A DNA stretch of 64,000 nt from Scatophagus argus (Eukaryota > Chordata > Actinopteri > Scatophagidae), in the NCBI RefSeq assembly GCF_020382885.2, contig NC_058515.1:9841223-9905222 (forward strand), in the 5' to 3' direction. The notes beneath the pieces are model-generated. The model worked only from the letters and a program-made list of their open reading frames with translations. It was not told where the DNA came from and made no database searches. Below are positions 1 to 12,220 of the stretch, in pieces. Numbering within the stretch: position 1 is the stretch's first letter; every line of letters begins with the position of its first letter. The position numbers and the translations under genes were made by a program.

Positions 1-628
1 GTCTCTAGGGATGATGAAAAGGAGACATGCTGGGAGACTGAGCCAAATTAGTTTGAATGGCAGCGGCCCCTTTTATATTGAGCTGCTACCTGATAAAGGC
101 TTAGAGAGCTTGATAGGAGGTTTAATCCATTTAGGTCACGAGCAAATCAAATTGAAGGAGAAAGTACAGAGGTCACTTTGTCATGACTGACAACAGACTA
201 TCAAGTCTGTGATTTATTTTAGCATGGCTGCATGCATCGAAAGCAGAGAGAAGTCTCATGATCTATATTAAAACGAGTCCTACAACCTCATCCACAAAAC
301 AAGCCGCTGACTTCCATAACATATTCCATATTCCACTACCATATTTTCTGATCTGATGCCTGGATGAGGCACAACAGTTTTCAGATCTGCCCCCTTCATG
401 ATAAAGTTTTTTCTTAGTTTTCATCAATCAAATTGCTTGAATAAGACAGAAACTCAAAAATGTTTTTTCACCACTAAAACATCACACTGCTTCTGCCTGC
501 TTTTGCCTCTTTGAGACTGCTATTATTTGTATGTCCATCAGATGTCAACAGCTAGTGGCATTTTTTTCCCCAATAAGCACGCTCTCCATATTAAGGTATT
601 AACTGACAGTTTTCTGTAGTTGACTTAC
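1..628. other. Netrin intron, left edge of window
   Basis: This non-coding stretch lies downstream (in minus-strand sense) of the third visible netrin exon, whose splice donor is at 628-627. It is AT-rich and I recognise no exon or repeat in it. The remaining netrin exons, which should encode the C-terminal NTR domain, must lie to the left of the window. Confidence 0.6.
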
Positions 629-3600
629 GTATGCAGGGCCGCAGAGGGGACCTGCCCTGTTTGTATCCCGGGGCACAGCGGTTACACCTGAGGCCGGTCA
701 CACCTTCTCGACACAGACACTGTCCTGATGTCTGGTTGCACCAGCGACCCACCGCCCCCAAAGGATGGCACTGGCACGCTGAAAAGGAGAATGAGAGAAT
801 TAGAGAAAGTGGTTTATCAAAGCTTTTTTTTTTGCTGGAAGACGGCTGCCTTCTGCAAACAACGCTGAGAAGATTTTTAAAGCCAAAACAGTCGACTGAC
901 AGATGCTAAAATGCTCTGTAGAGCTGAGAGGAACTGCAGAGGTTCATCATGAGTGACCCCTTTTCACATTAAATATGATATTTTTATACTAGTAATGCAT
1001 CAAATGAGTCGCTAGTGCACATAGTTGGCTCTTAGTGGCCAGTTGAGAGAGTTTTCACATGCAAATATGTTGTACTTACATGAAAATGAAATGGCACTGA
1101 TTACAAGCATACTTTTGCTTGTGTAGCCATGGCTTTGTAGAGAAAAATCCACCAAGCTGTGACACCAAGGAAGCAAGTTTGAGATATATTAAGCAAAAAC
1201 GTGTCCAAGTCTGTGCCTACTCCACCAAGCAGAACAGAATAGACAGAATTAAGAAGCCCATCCATCAGTGACAGCACCTGCGTTTAATCCCGCTTGACAG
1301 CATCCATCTGGAGAAGGTGTCCTTGAGCAAAGACACACGACCTCTACTAACGCTGTAAAAGCTATTTTGTAGCCGTCTTGCTGGGTAAACAAGGACAAAT
1401 CCCTCCACAGAGCTACAGCTGAATGCCACGTGGTGGATGGGATGATTTGGGTTGGTTTACTGACAACACGTTTGCAACACCACAAAATTTGTTTGCTTTC
1501 AGCTGGAAGATGGAGACCCATGCTGTGTCTAAATTCATTTCTTTTCCATTATTTTTCCTCCCTTAATGTTGACTGTATAACGATTACTCCCTGGATTTGC
1601 CATAGTTTACGTGGCAAAGCCTTTTATTTACCACTACTATTACAGGATAAGACCGGAGAGAAGACAGATAGCAAGAGGAAGCTGCACTTAGGCAGTTCTG
1701 TTCACACTCCAGTGATGTTTACACAAATCCTTAAAATGAGTCCAAACAACCTGACTGGAGAAAATGAGTGATTGGCCTCTGAGGGGGTAACTTGGTGGAA
1801 TACAGCATCGATAAACCAAAGGAGGATATAAATTCGCAGTTTTCTGTAGTTTCACGCATAAAAAGTGCGGCGATAACGAATCATAACTCAAGCCCAAAGA
1901 GACCTCTTTAACTTTGGACATATTAGGCCCATGGTCAAGCTTCTGCACGAGCATGCCAGAGTGTCACAGTCACTTAGAACATGTGACCTGTCAGAGGTCA
2001 GGGGTCACGGCAGATGCCAGCCGGTAGTAACGATGGAGATACAGGTGGCAGTTCAGTAGTTTGTGGGTGGTTTTTTGTGTGTGTCTCTAAGACGAGTAGC
2101 GTACCACTAACACAGAGACATGCATTCAGATAGTCTCTCACGCTATGATGTTTAATCACCTATGGATGTATAAAGATGAGTATACACTCCCCAACCCCCA
2201 AAAGTGGTGTCCCAAACACACACACGTGTAGTGACTGACGTTGGCAGGCCTTGCGGTGGTTCAGCGGCTTGCTGTAGTCGCGGGTGTATCCGTTCTGGCA
2301 GTACTGGCAGTGGCGACCGGCCGTGTTGTGGCGACACTTCTGACACACGCCTCCGCTGCGCCGGCCCGACTGCTGAAACACCTCCATGCTGAAGCGGCAC
2401 TTGTTTGAATGACCGTTACATTCACAGGCTGGACAAGAGAGAGAGAGAGAAAACAGTCAGACCCCGTGGTGAAAATGATCATCACAACACCTCACATTTG
2501 ATGTTCTGGATCAGTTTCATTTAACCCTCAGTGTATCAATATATTTAACATACAAGGACTTCTGGGCAATAAGCTGCCATAAGAAACAACAATTATTTCT
2601 TCTTAAAACCTTAAAACATTGTCAACTATGACTACAACTATAACTGATTTAATTTGAAACAATTCAAATTATTACTATTTCAGCAAAGTTGTGAGTGTGC
2701 ATATTGCATGAAACAAACAAACAAACAAACAAAAAAAATACATGCTTTTCTTTAATTCAAACTGTATTTTTTATCCAAAGATTAATCCACATCAGGAAAA
2801 GCTTATTTGATTTTGGTTTTCAGTAATTTCAAGCAAACTTTATTTGTGTTATGTTTATATGGTGTCCATATGGAAACACAGAAGGAATACATATTTTATT
2901 AGAAAGCCAAGAGCAGAAAGATGACAGGAGGGATTTGACATTGTTAGGCTTGTACCTGTTCAGCAACAACAAGTTTAATTAGTTCAGCTCAGTTTAATTG
3001 TCATGAGGAATAGAACTGAGCCTGTGAAAACAGGTGTGTCATTTCTTTCTTAAAGTCTGAGAAAATAACGCAGATGATGTCAACTCGCCTTGGACTTTGA
3101 GACGACACATTTATTACAGAAAGTCTGTGCTGCAAAATGTGTAGACAGATATGGGTGTTTACCACTTTGGGAGGGGGAAATGAAAGACCCAGCTGCATTA
3201 TGAGAACTATTCGAGTCCTCTCAAATTTCACTTGGAACTGGACCATAAATTTGTATTTTTTTCAAGAAGATTGTAAATAAATACAACAAGTCGCCTGACG
3301 ACATTTATACTTCACGTTTGTTTTTGTGGTATCACTTGTGAGCATGTCTTTATCTGTCATCTAAACGTACATGAAAGCTAGAAAAGGAATGTTTAGGGAA
3401 CAACATAAGACAATTTCATAAAATATTTTCATTCAGCACGAGGATGCAGGACTCACCAACACAGGGGTGTGGGTTGGTGGGTGTAGCTCGATGCCACGGT
3501 CTGTCACAGTAGAAGTCCTCACACACATCACAGTCTGGCCCTGCTGTGTGATGCTCACACACACACACCGCCCGGCCTGTGTCGTCACGGCGACATTTGG

Positions 3601-4933
3601 AAGCATGTCCGTTACATTTACACCTGCCGCCAACTTGCAGGTCCGAGAGGGCCAGAGGAGCATGAACAGCAGAAATAAAAGCAGCAGGAGGTCTCACCTG
3701 CAGGTCCATGGAGCTTTGTTTGGTGTTGAGGTTATTGTTTCTCCTCTTCCTCAGTTCCCGCCCCTTGCTACTCCTGTTTCGCCCTACAACCGTCCAATTA
3801 CAACCTCCGCTGGGGCAAGGAAGCCAATGATTGTTTTCCTGCTTATGGCCCCGCCCTCTGCCTTTCCCACCTTTCTTTGAGGGGGCGAGTGAGTCTGTGC
3901 TAATGCGATCACCCCCTTCCTTGCTGGTCACGTTGTGCTCATCTTCATCTTGATCTGACCCTTTATGATGGCCCTTCCTTCCATGTTTGTCCACTTTCTC
4001 CCCTTTGTTCCTCCCCCTCATCTCTGAGTTTTTTGTCTCCCTATCAAAAAATGCCAGTGTATTATCTGTGTTTAACTTGTTCACTTGATCTCCAGTGTGC
4101 CCCCTGTAGCCCACCTCTCTCCACCTCAGAAGCCCAGTCCCTCTGTCATCTTCTGCACCATCACGCAGTCGTGCATCTTCCTTCCTGTCCAAGTTGCCCA
4201 CTTTGTCATTTTTGGACACCTGATGGAAGACCACGCGGATGTCTGTGGCTGTCACCCAGTCCTGGAGGGTGTGACTGTAGTCAAAATCAGGAGAAGATGG
4301 TCTTCCGTCCAATGTGGAGAAGGCCAGCACCATGCCACCCCTCTGCTTTTGCAAGGGGCGAGGGTCCGAGCAGAGCGGTTCTGTCTCTTGGTGCCTTGTT
4401 TGGGCTACTGTCAGGGACGGCAGCCCAAAGGTCCCAAGGCAGTCATTAGAGTAGTGCTGCATCGGCCTCCAGGTGCGTCCGTAGTCCATCGACTTGAGGA
4501 TGGAGATGGCGATGGGGTCTGATGGCTCCCCCTGGTGGCAGAACTGTAAACTTATATATGTAATCTCAAAGCGGCGGCCTAGAGGTAGCGTGATGACCCA
4601 TTCCCCAGCGTCAGAACCTCTGTGAGCCATCCAGCAAGTGAGGTTATGGGGATTGTGGAGGTCTGTCAAGGTGGTGATGTTGCCGTCATAGTCAGGCACC
4701 TGTAGCGAGTGGCTAACATTGACTGGTATACTGTAGGCAGCGTTGATAAACTCGGACAGGCAGTGTCGTGGACGGCCATCTAGGTGATAGCAGGGGTCAT
4801 GAGGCGAAGTCCAGCTCAATGGAGTGTGGGAAAAGGAGGAGGAGACAAGGGTTGCAGGAAGGAGAAGGAGGAGTGGAAGGAAAACAGGGAAGAGAGAGGT
4901 GGAGGGGGGAGGGGAGAAGGGTAGGAACATCAT
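629..4933 (-). CDS. Netrin (secreted axon-guidance cue), 3' part outside window
   Basis: Secreted laminin-related guidance protein that acts through DCC/neogenin and UNC5 receptors (family knowledge). Three coding exons are seen: 4933-3457, 2428-2240 and 778-629, with matching phases and GT-AG borders; together they give 605 residues. A signal peptide with a Leu run covers residues 1-32. A LamNT domain (about 45-238) contains [13 protein letters not shown]. Three laminin-EGF repeats follow: one starting at [14 protein letters not shown], one with [10 protein letters not shown], and one with CNQTSGQC. The start is ATG ATG at 4933/4930, eight bases after an acceptor (TTTCCACAG), so a 5' noncoding exon exists. 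Residues 239-412 are a hydrophilic Lys/Arg/Asp/Gly-rich insert absent from ordinary netrins; it may be a retained intron. The C-terminal NTR domain lies beyond the left edge. Whether this is ntn1, ntn2/3-like or ntn5 cannot be decided here. Confidence 0.9.
779..2239. other. Netrin intron between the 2nd and 3rd laminin-EGF exons
   Basis: Non-coding. Several short open frames on both strands have no family resemblance, and I see no clear repeat. It ends at the donor of exon 2, where GTCAGT follows a codon for Gln. Confidence 0.6.
2429..3456. other. Netrin intron between the LamNT/LE1 exon and the LE2 exon
   Basis: AT-rich intron without recognisable exons. It holds a short (AAAC)n microsatellite around 2708-2733. 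Confidence 0.6.
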
Positions 4934-4942
4934 GTCATCCAG

Positions 4943-7900
4943 CCTGTGGAAAGAAAAAAAAAAAGATGATGTTTAAGAGAAAGCCATGGGAGTTAGGTCA
5001 TAAAACCAAAAAAAACAAACTGATTGATTTATATGATCTGAATTTGAAGCCAAAGAAGGAAATCTAAGATAGACCACCTGCGCCTTTATTGAAAACACAT
5101 GATACCAGCTAGCTGCATCATTTAAACTGCACCTTATTTGCTTTCAGTAGATGCCAGTAAAACTCTCATCCCATAAAAATGTAATCTCCCATCTTCACAG
5201 TAGTGTCAGCCACTGGTTTGAACCTGTGACCTTGACAGCCCTTAAGAGCATATTCATCTCCAAGCTCCCTTCAAGCCCAAAAAGAGTGGATGAACACGGG
5301 TGAAGAAGGGCGCGCACCCAGCGGGTCTGTCTGAAATGACAAAAAACATGCCCGACAGCTGGGGCTAAACCCCGAGCTGGACCACATCCATCACGTTTAT
5401 GGTTCTCCTTTTCAAATCACTTTACCGTCGGTCAGTGCTGCAGCCGAGCGACGTGTCTGAGCATGAACAGTGTGAAGTGTTATTGAGCAGAGAAGGAGGC
5501 ATGAGAAAAAAAAGACAAAGAAATGAGGGGAGGGAAAGAGAGGGGATGGAGATTAGTCTTGAGGATGGTAGGGACTGATTTATAGATCAAAATGTGTGTT
5601 CGGCTTGAGCCCCTACATGGATACTTCCGTGGTAAAGACAAACACGGACTTGTGTACGTCTGCAGCGCGAACAAATCCCTTCCCGTCTGTTACAACTGGT
5701 GATGGGAGTAATTTATTCCTCTGTCAAGATTTGATACCCAAGAGCGTTAATTTTGGCATGAAACGAACAATGCGCATACTTTCTTTCTCTGGAATCGGTG
5801 ATTTATGGTTTGTACCGCTCACATGAAGCCCAGAAGCACATGCTCAGCAAACACTTCCCTTGCTTGTTTCTTGCTAAGAAGACTCGATGCTTTTCACTTT
5901 TGGGTCGTTCTTGTTTCCATCATTCTTAAGAGGACTGTCGTTCTCTCACCAATAACTGACTGCCTTCCTTCAACGTTTTCAAACAACTTTCCCTCTGCTC
6001 CTCCGTCTGTCTCCCTGCTCATCTATCACCTGCCCCCTTCATTCTGTTCTGGGAATATTCTTAACTGCTGCGAGATTGATGACGTCCTAACAAGCGTTTG
6101 ACACTGACAGCAAAGTCAGCAGGGCTGCATAAACCAAACCCATAGGAGAGGACGGGGCCGAGAGCCTCTCCGGCCTCGTCATCCCGCTCAATTAGCCAAC
6201 GACCGAAATATGAGGCTTCCCTCAGGGACCACACAGCTCCGAGCGGCCTGTGAGGAGCCCATGGCACTCCCTCGGCTGCCTCGGGTCAAACTGCCCTGCT
6301 CCTCCAAAAGTCATTCGAGAAAGTGGAGCAACCAAACTTGGGTTGGGGACAAAAACCAAGATCAGGCGTATCGGGCGACCCTGTTTTGTGGCGTTGCTAC
6401 AGGAAACGCTACAAGCAAAGGCTGTAGTGATGAGCGGTCTGACCGTGACCCCGATGCCACCGAGCCACATTCCTGGGGTCCAGGATGCCTCGGTTGGTCA
6501 TTCCTGACGTGTCGAGACATGCCCCATGGGAACCTGAACGCTCTGATAAAAAGCAGGACTTACAGTTGATTGGGTGATTAATTAGCTCTCTTGTTTCATA
6601 TGGTGTCAGTGTCCTGGCTGTATAAGAAGGGAAGACAGTGCTAAAAGGATTATGAGCAGGGTAAAGGTTATAGGAGGATTCAGGGAAGTGCTGGAAGAAT
6701 TCATTCTGGATGAGGAATGACGAGTGAGCGTAGGCGGGTGGGGGTTCAGGGTTGGGACGAGTGAAACCCACGAGGCTGGAAGAGAAAGAGGGCGGTTGTT
6801 TAACATTCCCATGACATGCACTTGCTCTTGTCTTTGTCACATTACATGACTAATTAAACATCGGCCCATTACAAGCACTTTGATAAATGAATGGTCATCT
6901 GAGAGAGAGGCCCCTGAGGTTTTTAACGCGCCCCTCTAGGCCAAATCCATACTCTCTCTTCTTCCGAAACCAGATCATCTGTCTGGCAGCGCCACCGTAA
7001 CCCACCGGATATGATTTCAACGGTTTTTCTCTGCTGCTTTCCATAAATTCACACAGCCGGGGTGTCGGAAGAACACGCTGAAGATGAGCAGGAGTCTTTC
7101 TAAAGTGCCGTCGGATGAGAACAAAATGCAAAAACTGCACATTCGAGTATTTTACGCCAGTTCTTTTGTTATTGCATATTGACTGCAAATAGCCATCACC
7201 TCCTTTTCTGCCTCCCCAACAAACCTCAAGCTGAGGTTTAAATGACAAAAAATAACCCTTACAAACACAAATATGCCTCAATTTTGGAGACATTAAGTTT
7301 CAGAGAATATGTTTTGAAATAACTTGGCAGCAATCTCTGCCTTTCAAAAAGCTTATACAGCCAAATAGTGGTAAGATGAGATCAACATCTCCGGCGGGTG
7401 ATCTTTAGAAGCAGCTATGCTTGGCTGGCAAGGGGCTGGAAAAATACTTGCTGACAACCTGGGGGCATGTTTACAGCATAGCCGAACAGAGGAGAGCGAG
7501 GAGCCCGGCGCTCATGCTCATGCTCTGCAGTCCCTATTTATTTTCCTAATGTAATTCTTCTGCTATTCTTCATCATGCTGAAATGTGTCTTGAGGAACTT
7601 GAGGAAGCCAAAATATTAATGTCAGGAAGAGGCAGAGACAGAGACAAATACTCTTGCTTTATGGTTTGGCAAGGCTAAAGTGATGTGAAATTTATTTAAA
7701 TATTTCTATTTCTACATTTTAGTTCCCGTTGTCTTTTTAGGTGGCTTTTGCCAGGCAGAGAATCTAATAAGAAAGAAATAAGAAAGTGAGAGTAAAATAT
7801 GATCACCAAAGAGTGGCAGTATGAAAAGTTATCATGTTTTGACCTGTAAATGCTCATGTTTAGAACTTTTATCATGCCAGAGAAAACGCATTTATCGTGA

Positions 7901-10450
7901 TTTAGCAGGACATGAGGACTTTAAGTTCAGAGAGTAAAGAACAGAGCCATCTGTTGCGTGTGGTACTCCTTCTCGCTACCTGTTAACTCTCTTTGGCCTG
8001 TTCGCACTTTAGAGCTGTCTGGGTCTGGAACTGTTCTGGTGAGCAGATGAGCTGGATTTGGCCTGTCTCACACGTTTTAACATTCCCCGTCATGGGCAGC
8101 GGCCCCGGACAGCAACACCAAGGCGGATATCTTGAATTGAAATTGCTTTGCTACTTGGTGATGAGCTTAAAAAAAGACTAAATTGTGGTGAATAAACAGT
8201 GACGTTTAAAGGGAAAGGGAGATTTACAACAGGCTAATGGTCGCTGGGAAGATTTCCAGCTCTGTACGTGGAGCCTTTAAATAAATATGATCAATTATAT
8301 AAGCTTTCTCTTACAGCCTGCGTGTTTGAAGCGGAACCAAAGCACCTGTTGGTGCATGTTACCACACTGACACCTTTGTTAATTTGCAATTGTCCTCAGC
8401 CGGTCAGAAATACAACACTTGGCTGCGGGGCGAGAAGAGAAAGGCTGTGCATGCAGTCTGTATTCTCAAACTGCATTCCTGCCTGCACAGTCGAAGCCCA
8501 TGTGTGTGTTATTCCACACGGAGCAGATTCCAGGAGTTCTGTTTTAGGTGTAATAATCTAATTTTAGTGGGGCAGCCCGGGGAGGTTGAAAGCAACAGAC
8601 AGCACAAAATGGATTATCGCTGCTTGTATCTTTAGCTAAAGGCCCCCGTCCTTCACGTTTGCACCTCCAACAAACTGCCAATCCGGTGCATGTGCGGGGA
8701 GGCCCCCGGGGGCCACCTGTACCTCTGCAGACACATGGAGGGTGTCTCTACCTCTGCTTTGACCCGTGAGCTCTGCTTATTTCATTTTTGAATAAAAAAC
8801 ACATGTAACCCACTTGATATTTGAAAGCGAGTTTCCTGTCAGCCCCCCCACCCCCACCCCTTTACAGCCTCATACATGTTGGCAAGACGCTCTCCAGCAG
8901 CTCCAGCTTCACATGTTGACATTAAAAAAACAGATGGTAATGAAATCATTGTGATTCCGTGTTGCAGTCACGCCAAAGACAACCTCGGACATGATGGAAA
9001 TAAAAGAAAGGTCTCTGGTTGTAATTGCGTGTCAATTAAACCCACACAGTGTAATGCAGGTGGTTAATAAAGAGGAGCAGGCGGGAAAGCAGAAACATAA
9101 AAATCCCCCAGCACGAAAACAAATAAAAAGCACCCATGAGTTTTGTTGACCCCTTGATTATTACAACTGGTTATCAGATTATTAAAAAAACAAAAATAAA
9201 ATATGCAACAGCTTGTTTTAATCGAGCTCACTAAAGGCCCGTCTGTAAAACTGCGTGCACTCTGCATGCACACTCTTGTATTATTAAAACGACTAAATGA
9301 ATAATAGGAATCTGCCTTATATGTCTATTAAAGCAAATACGATATATTTTCTCATGATACAAGTGGCTCAGAGGGATTTTAGGGAAACTAATCAACCACA
9401 GACGGACCTTAAAAGGAAAACAGCCCGCAGTCACACGCAGGTTGCGGACGCTGCGTTCAGTGGACCTGAGAATAATGATTCACTTGTCTCGGTTCATTAA
9501 ACTCAAATGTTTATCATATTTAGTTTGATTACTTTGGCAAGAACAAACAGCAAAGCCTGGAGACTAATTACCTCCACTGCGCAGGGCTAATTGCAACTTG
9601 TTAGGCACAAATTGACTGAAGTCAATTAACTTTATCTCGCAGAGAGGAACAATAATATTTACAGTGTCAGACTATCGCAGTTTGATCAAACAACTTGATT
9701 CAGATAGAAAAAATCTTGATAATTAGTCATGTGTGTGTTTGGCATTACGCGCGGATTTTTCCCATTTAGGTCCAACAAATTAAAAATTGTGTTGTTATTA
9801 TTCTTTTAGTTAATCCGCAACAGAAAGACAAAAAAATTAACATATATGCTATGATTACATTTTTTGTTTTTTTTTCTTATAATTTTATCACAGAAAAGGT
9901 GGGATTGTCCCACAACCACTTACTAAAGTTAAGGCGTTACAGGGAAATTCAGTCCAAGGAGGTTTATGCATTAAAATCAATACAATACAATCGTACAATA
10001 AACGTAAATAACCAAATGTTTAGAAAATGATATTTTAAAAAAATGCATAATAAAAAATAAAAATTCAGCCTAGAGGAGTGAATTAGACTTGGGGTTTTTT
10101 TCTATTTTTAAAGACAAATTGAACACCGATGACTCAAAAAAAAAAAAAAAAAAATCAGCTTACTTCTGCTAAATTACGATCAAAAAAACACAACGTGATG
10201 AATGCAGTCTGATCATTCAAACACATTTTCGCGATTCCCTCCCCCTGTCCTATCTGTCTTATCTGTCCTATCTGTCCTATCTGTCTTATCTGTCTTATCT
10301 GTCTTATCTTCGCCGTCAATTGCGGTGACCAAAAAAAAAAAACAATGCAAGATCCAACTCACTTTACGCGCTGTTTCACAGCAGAGTGAAAACCTCACAA
10401 AATCTTCCAAGATCACACGACAAATAAATAAATAAAGCACCGGAGCTCAC
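4943..10450. other. Large upstream netrin intron or 5' flank
   Basis: About 5.5 kb between the acceptor of the netrin start-codon exon and a strong minus-strand donor at 10450-10449. No coding exon is recognised. A G+C-rich block at about 6060-6560 contrasts with the AT-rich remainder, and 8.9-9.9 kb is very AT-rich with homeobox-like TAAT/ATTA motifs. Regulatory content is possible, because long 5' introns of netrins often carry enhancers (inference), but nothing here proves it. Confidence 0.45.
10247..10309. repeat. 9-bp tandem repeat TGTCYTATC, about seven units
   Basis: Seven near-perfect copies of TGTCCTATC or TGTCTTATC follow one another. On the plus strand they read as repeated Val-Leu-Ser. 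This is a minisatellite, not a gene. Confidence 0.85.
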
Positions 10451-10640
10451 CATGTGCGTCCCGCTGATCTCCTTCTCTTTGCTTCTGCTGCTCCTGCGGT
10501 TCCTCCTCAGCATTAAGAGACGCGCAGCAAGTGTCCGCACATCCAGCCCGAGTCTGCAGCCTGCAGAGGAGCACAGCAGAAGACAAACCTACCGAGAGGG
10601 GGCAACACACCGGGTGCTGGAGGGGTGGGGGGTAAATTAA
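10451..10640 (-). other. Candidate 5' noncoding exon of the netrin gene
   Basis: On the minus strand a purine-rich stretch ends in CACATG|GTGAGC, a near-consensus donor at 10450-10449. The next good acceptor downstream is the one just before the netrin start codon. Joining the two places a tiny upstream frame (ATG GCT GGA TGA) directly ahead of the netrin ATG ATG. An AP-1-like TGACTCA lies just upstream at 10747-10753. The 5' boundary is a guess, and no transcript evidence is available. Confidence 0.35.
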
Positions 10641-11063
10641 CCGGATCAGCTGGGAGGTGCGTCTCCATATAGCAACTGAAGTGAGCCAAGTGCGCCCCGC
10701 ACCTCGAGTCCAGTCACATCCCGCCTGACGCACAGCGCAGCCAGGCTGACTCACATGGCAACTCAGTGGACTTTTACAGTTCAATTCTTTGCTGATTTCA
10801 AGCATACAAAAATGCTTTGCTTAGCGTTTCATTTTGACAGTCTCCTCGCTGCATGTCTGCTGCATTTATGGAGCTGATCTTAAACGATTGGCAAATACTG
10901 TAATATGTCTTTTCACCAAATCTCTGTGACAAACTTATGACTCCCAAAGTCTGGTGCGTCAATCAGATATCCTCTATATAGATTTTCTTTTTTATTGTGA
11001 AACTCAGATGTCATCTATAAGGTTGTAAAAAGTCTTTATGCTTTATATTTCCATTCTGGTTGA

Positions 11064-11145
11064 TTACGCTTTTTACTCCACTGCAATTTTACAGGTTACT
11101 TTGTATGTTATGAAATTAGTATTTTACTTTAATGCTTTATTTTGT
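11064..11145. repeat. hAT-like teleost repeat fragment
   Basis: The text (TTTTTACTCCACTGCAATTT, then a TTACTTTGTA stretch) resembles the common fish repeat built from ACTCCACTACATTTATTTGACAG-type sequence. Related pieces occur at about 29890-30010 and, in reverse sense, about 61320-61490. Family assignment is from memory of its look only. Confidence 0.35.
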
Positions 11146-11464
11146 TGCTAATACTTCTGTATCCAACACGATAAAATGACCCAAACCTCAGCAAACTACA
11201 TTATTAATGTTAATAATACGAACAACAACAGCCATAACAATAATTATGTACCACCCAGAAAGGGATCGTTTTGCATAATTACTACTTTTGGTAATTTTAA
11301 TAATACTATTGTATTGCAAGAGTATTTTACAAGGTATTTCTGATTTTATTTAAAGCATCTAAAAATGTCAAAAGTGTTTCTCTGCAACAAAAAAGTCTGT
11401 CTGTTTAATTTATTAAAAGTCTGAAGAAAGAAAAAAAATAATGCTTAAATCCCGATTGGTGCAT

Positions 11465-11550
11465 TGACGTAGATGACGTCACCTTGTTCCCACAGAGCCC
11501 CGCCCACTTAAAATCAGCCAGAGGAGCCCAGACAGAAACACAAATATAAA
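11465..11550. promoter_or_regulatory. CRE plus GC-box plus TATA-like cluster
   Basis: A perfect palindromic CRE (TGACGTCA) lies at 11474-11481, a GC box (CCCCGCCC) follows about 20 bases later, and a TATA-like AATATAAAAA lies near 11543. This is promoter-like in plus orientation, but no gene is recognised downstream on that strand. It could be a distal enhancer or an alternative promoter of the netrin gene. Confidence 0.3.
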
Positions 11551-12153
11551 AATCTCTCAATCTAAATCACCAAAACTGTTCTGAGCTCGGCAGAAAATCT
11601 CATTTCCCCCGCAGGATCCCATTTGCTCATAATAACAAGCTAAGTGAAGAAATAAGTTTGCAAGGCCTTTAAGTGAGGGATCTGAACACGTTACAGTCTT
11701 TTGTTGGTAAGCTACTGTCACTTATCTGGAAATAGACAATTGGACTGTACGTGTTGCAACAGGCTCTGGAGAAAACACTAAATCAGATGCACCAATGTGA
11801 GCACACTGGAGGCAGGAGAAGAACAGGTTGAACTGCTTTAGAGGCAAGTGGCAGCTTTTGAGGTTGAAGTTTTTTTCACCTCTTTTGATAGAATTAAACA
11901 TTTTGTGCCTTTTTTTTATTTTTTACACTGTGCAAATCCTCCACCTTAAGGTTTATTACCACTGGCGGGCAATTTGAGGACACAGAGGAGAGCCAGTTGC
12001 TAAAGTCTTATCTCGTATCATCCAGGCAAAGATCCCACTCTCCAGTTTGCTCCAATTATCCCCCAGCGGAATAGGAAAAATGGTTGAAGTTAATTGGCTG
12101 GAGTGGATCGTTCTCAGATGTGAACCAAAGCTGATGCAGATGGAAATATAAGA

Positions 12154-12220
12154 AAGAGGACTGAGGAGGAGGAGGAGGGAGGAGGAGGGTGGAGGGAGGA
12201 GGAGGAGGGTGGAGGGTTGG
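12154..12220. repeat. Purine-rich (GGA)n tract
   Basis: A run of GAGGAGGAGGA and GGAGGGTGGA units on the plus strand. Simple-sequence repeat, followed by a (GT)n run at about 12310-12355. Confidence 0.8.

Noticed and set aside
3633-3697. A 64-nt mini-intron in netrin (GTGAGA ... CTGCAAG) with a pyrimidine-rich middle
   Set aside because: Removing it shifts the laminin-EGF frame, and the preserved SDLQVGG text requires the sequence to be coding.
3467-4522. Several plus-strand frames of 137-145 codons
   Set aside because: Antisense shadows of the large netrin exon, without start context or family text.
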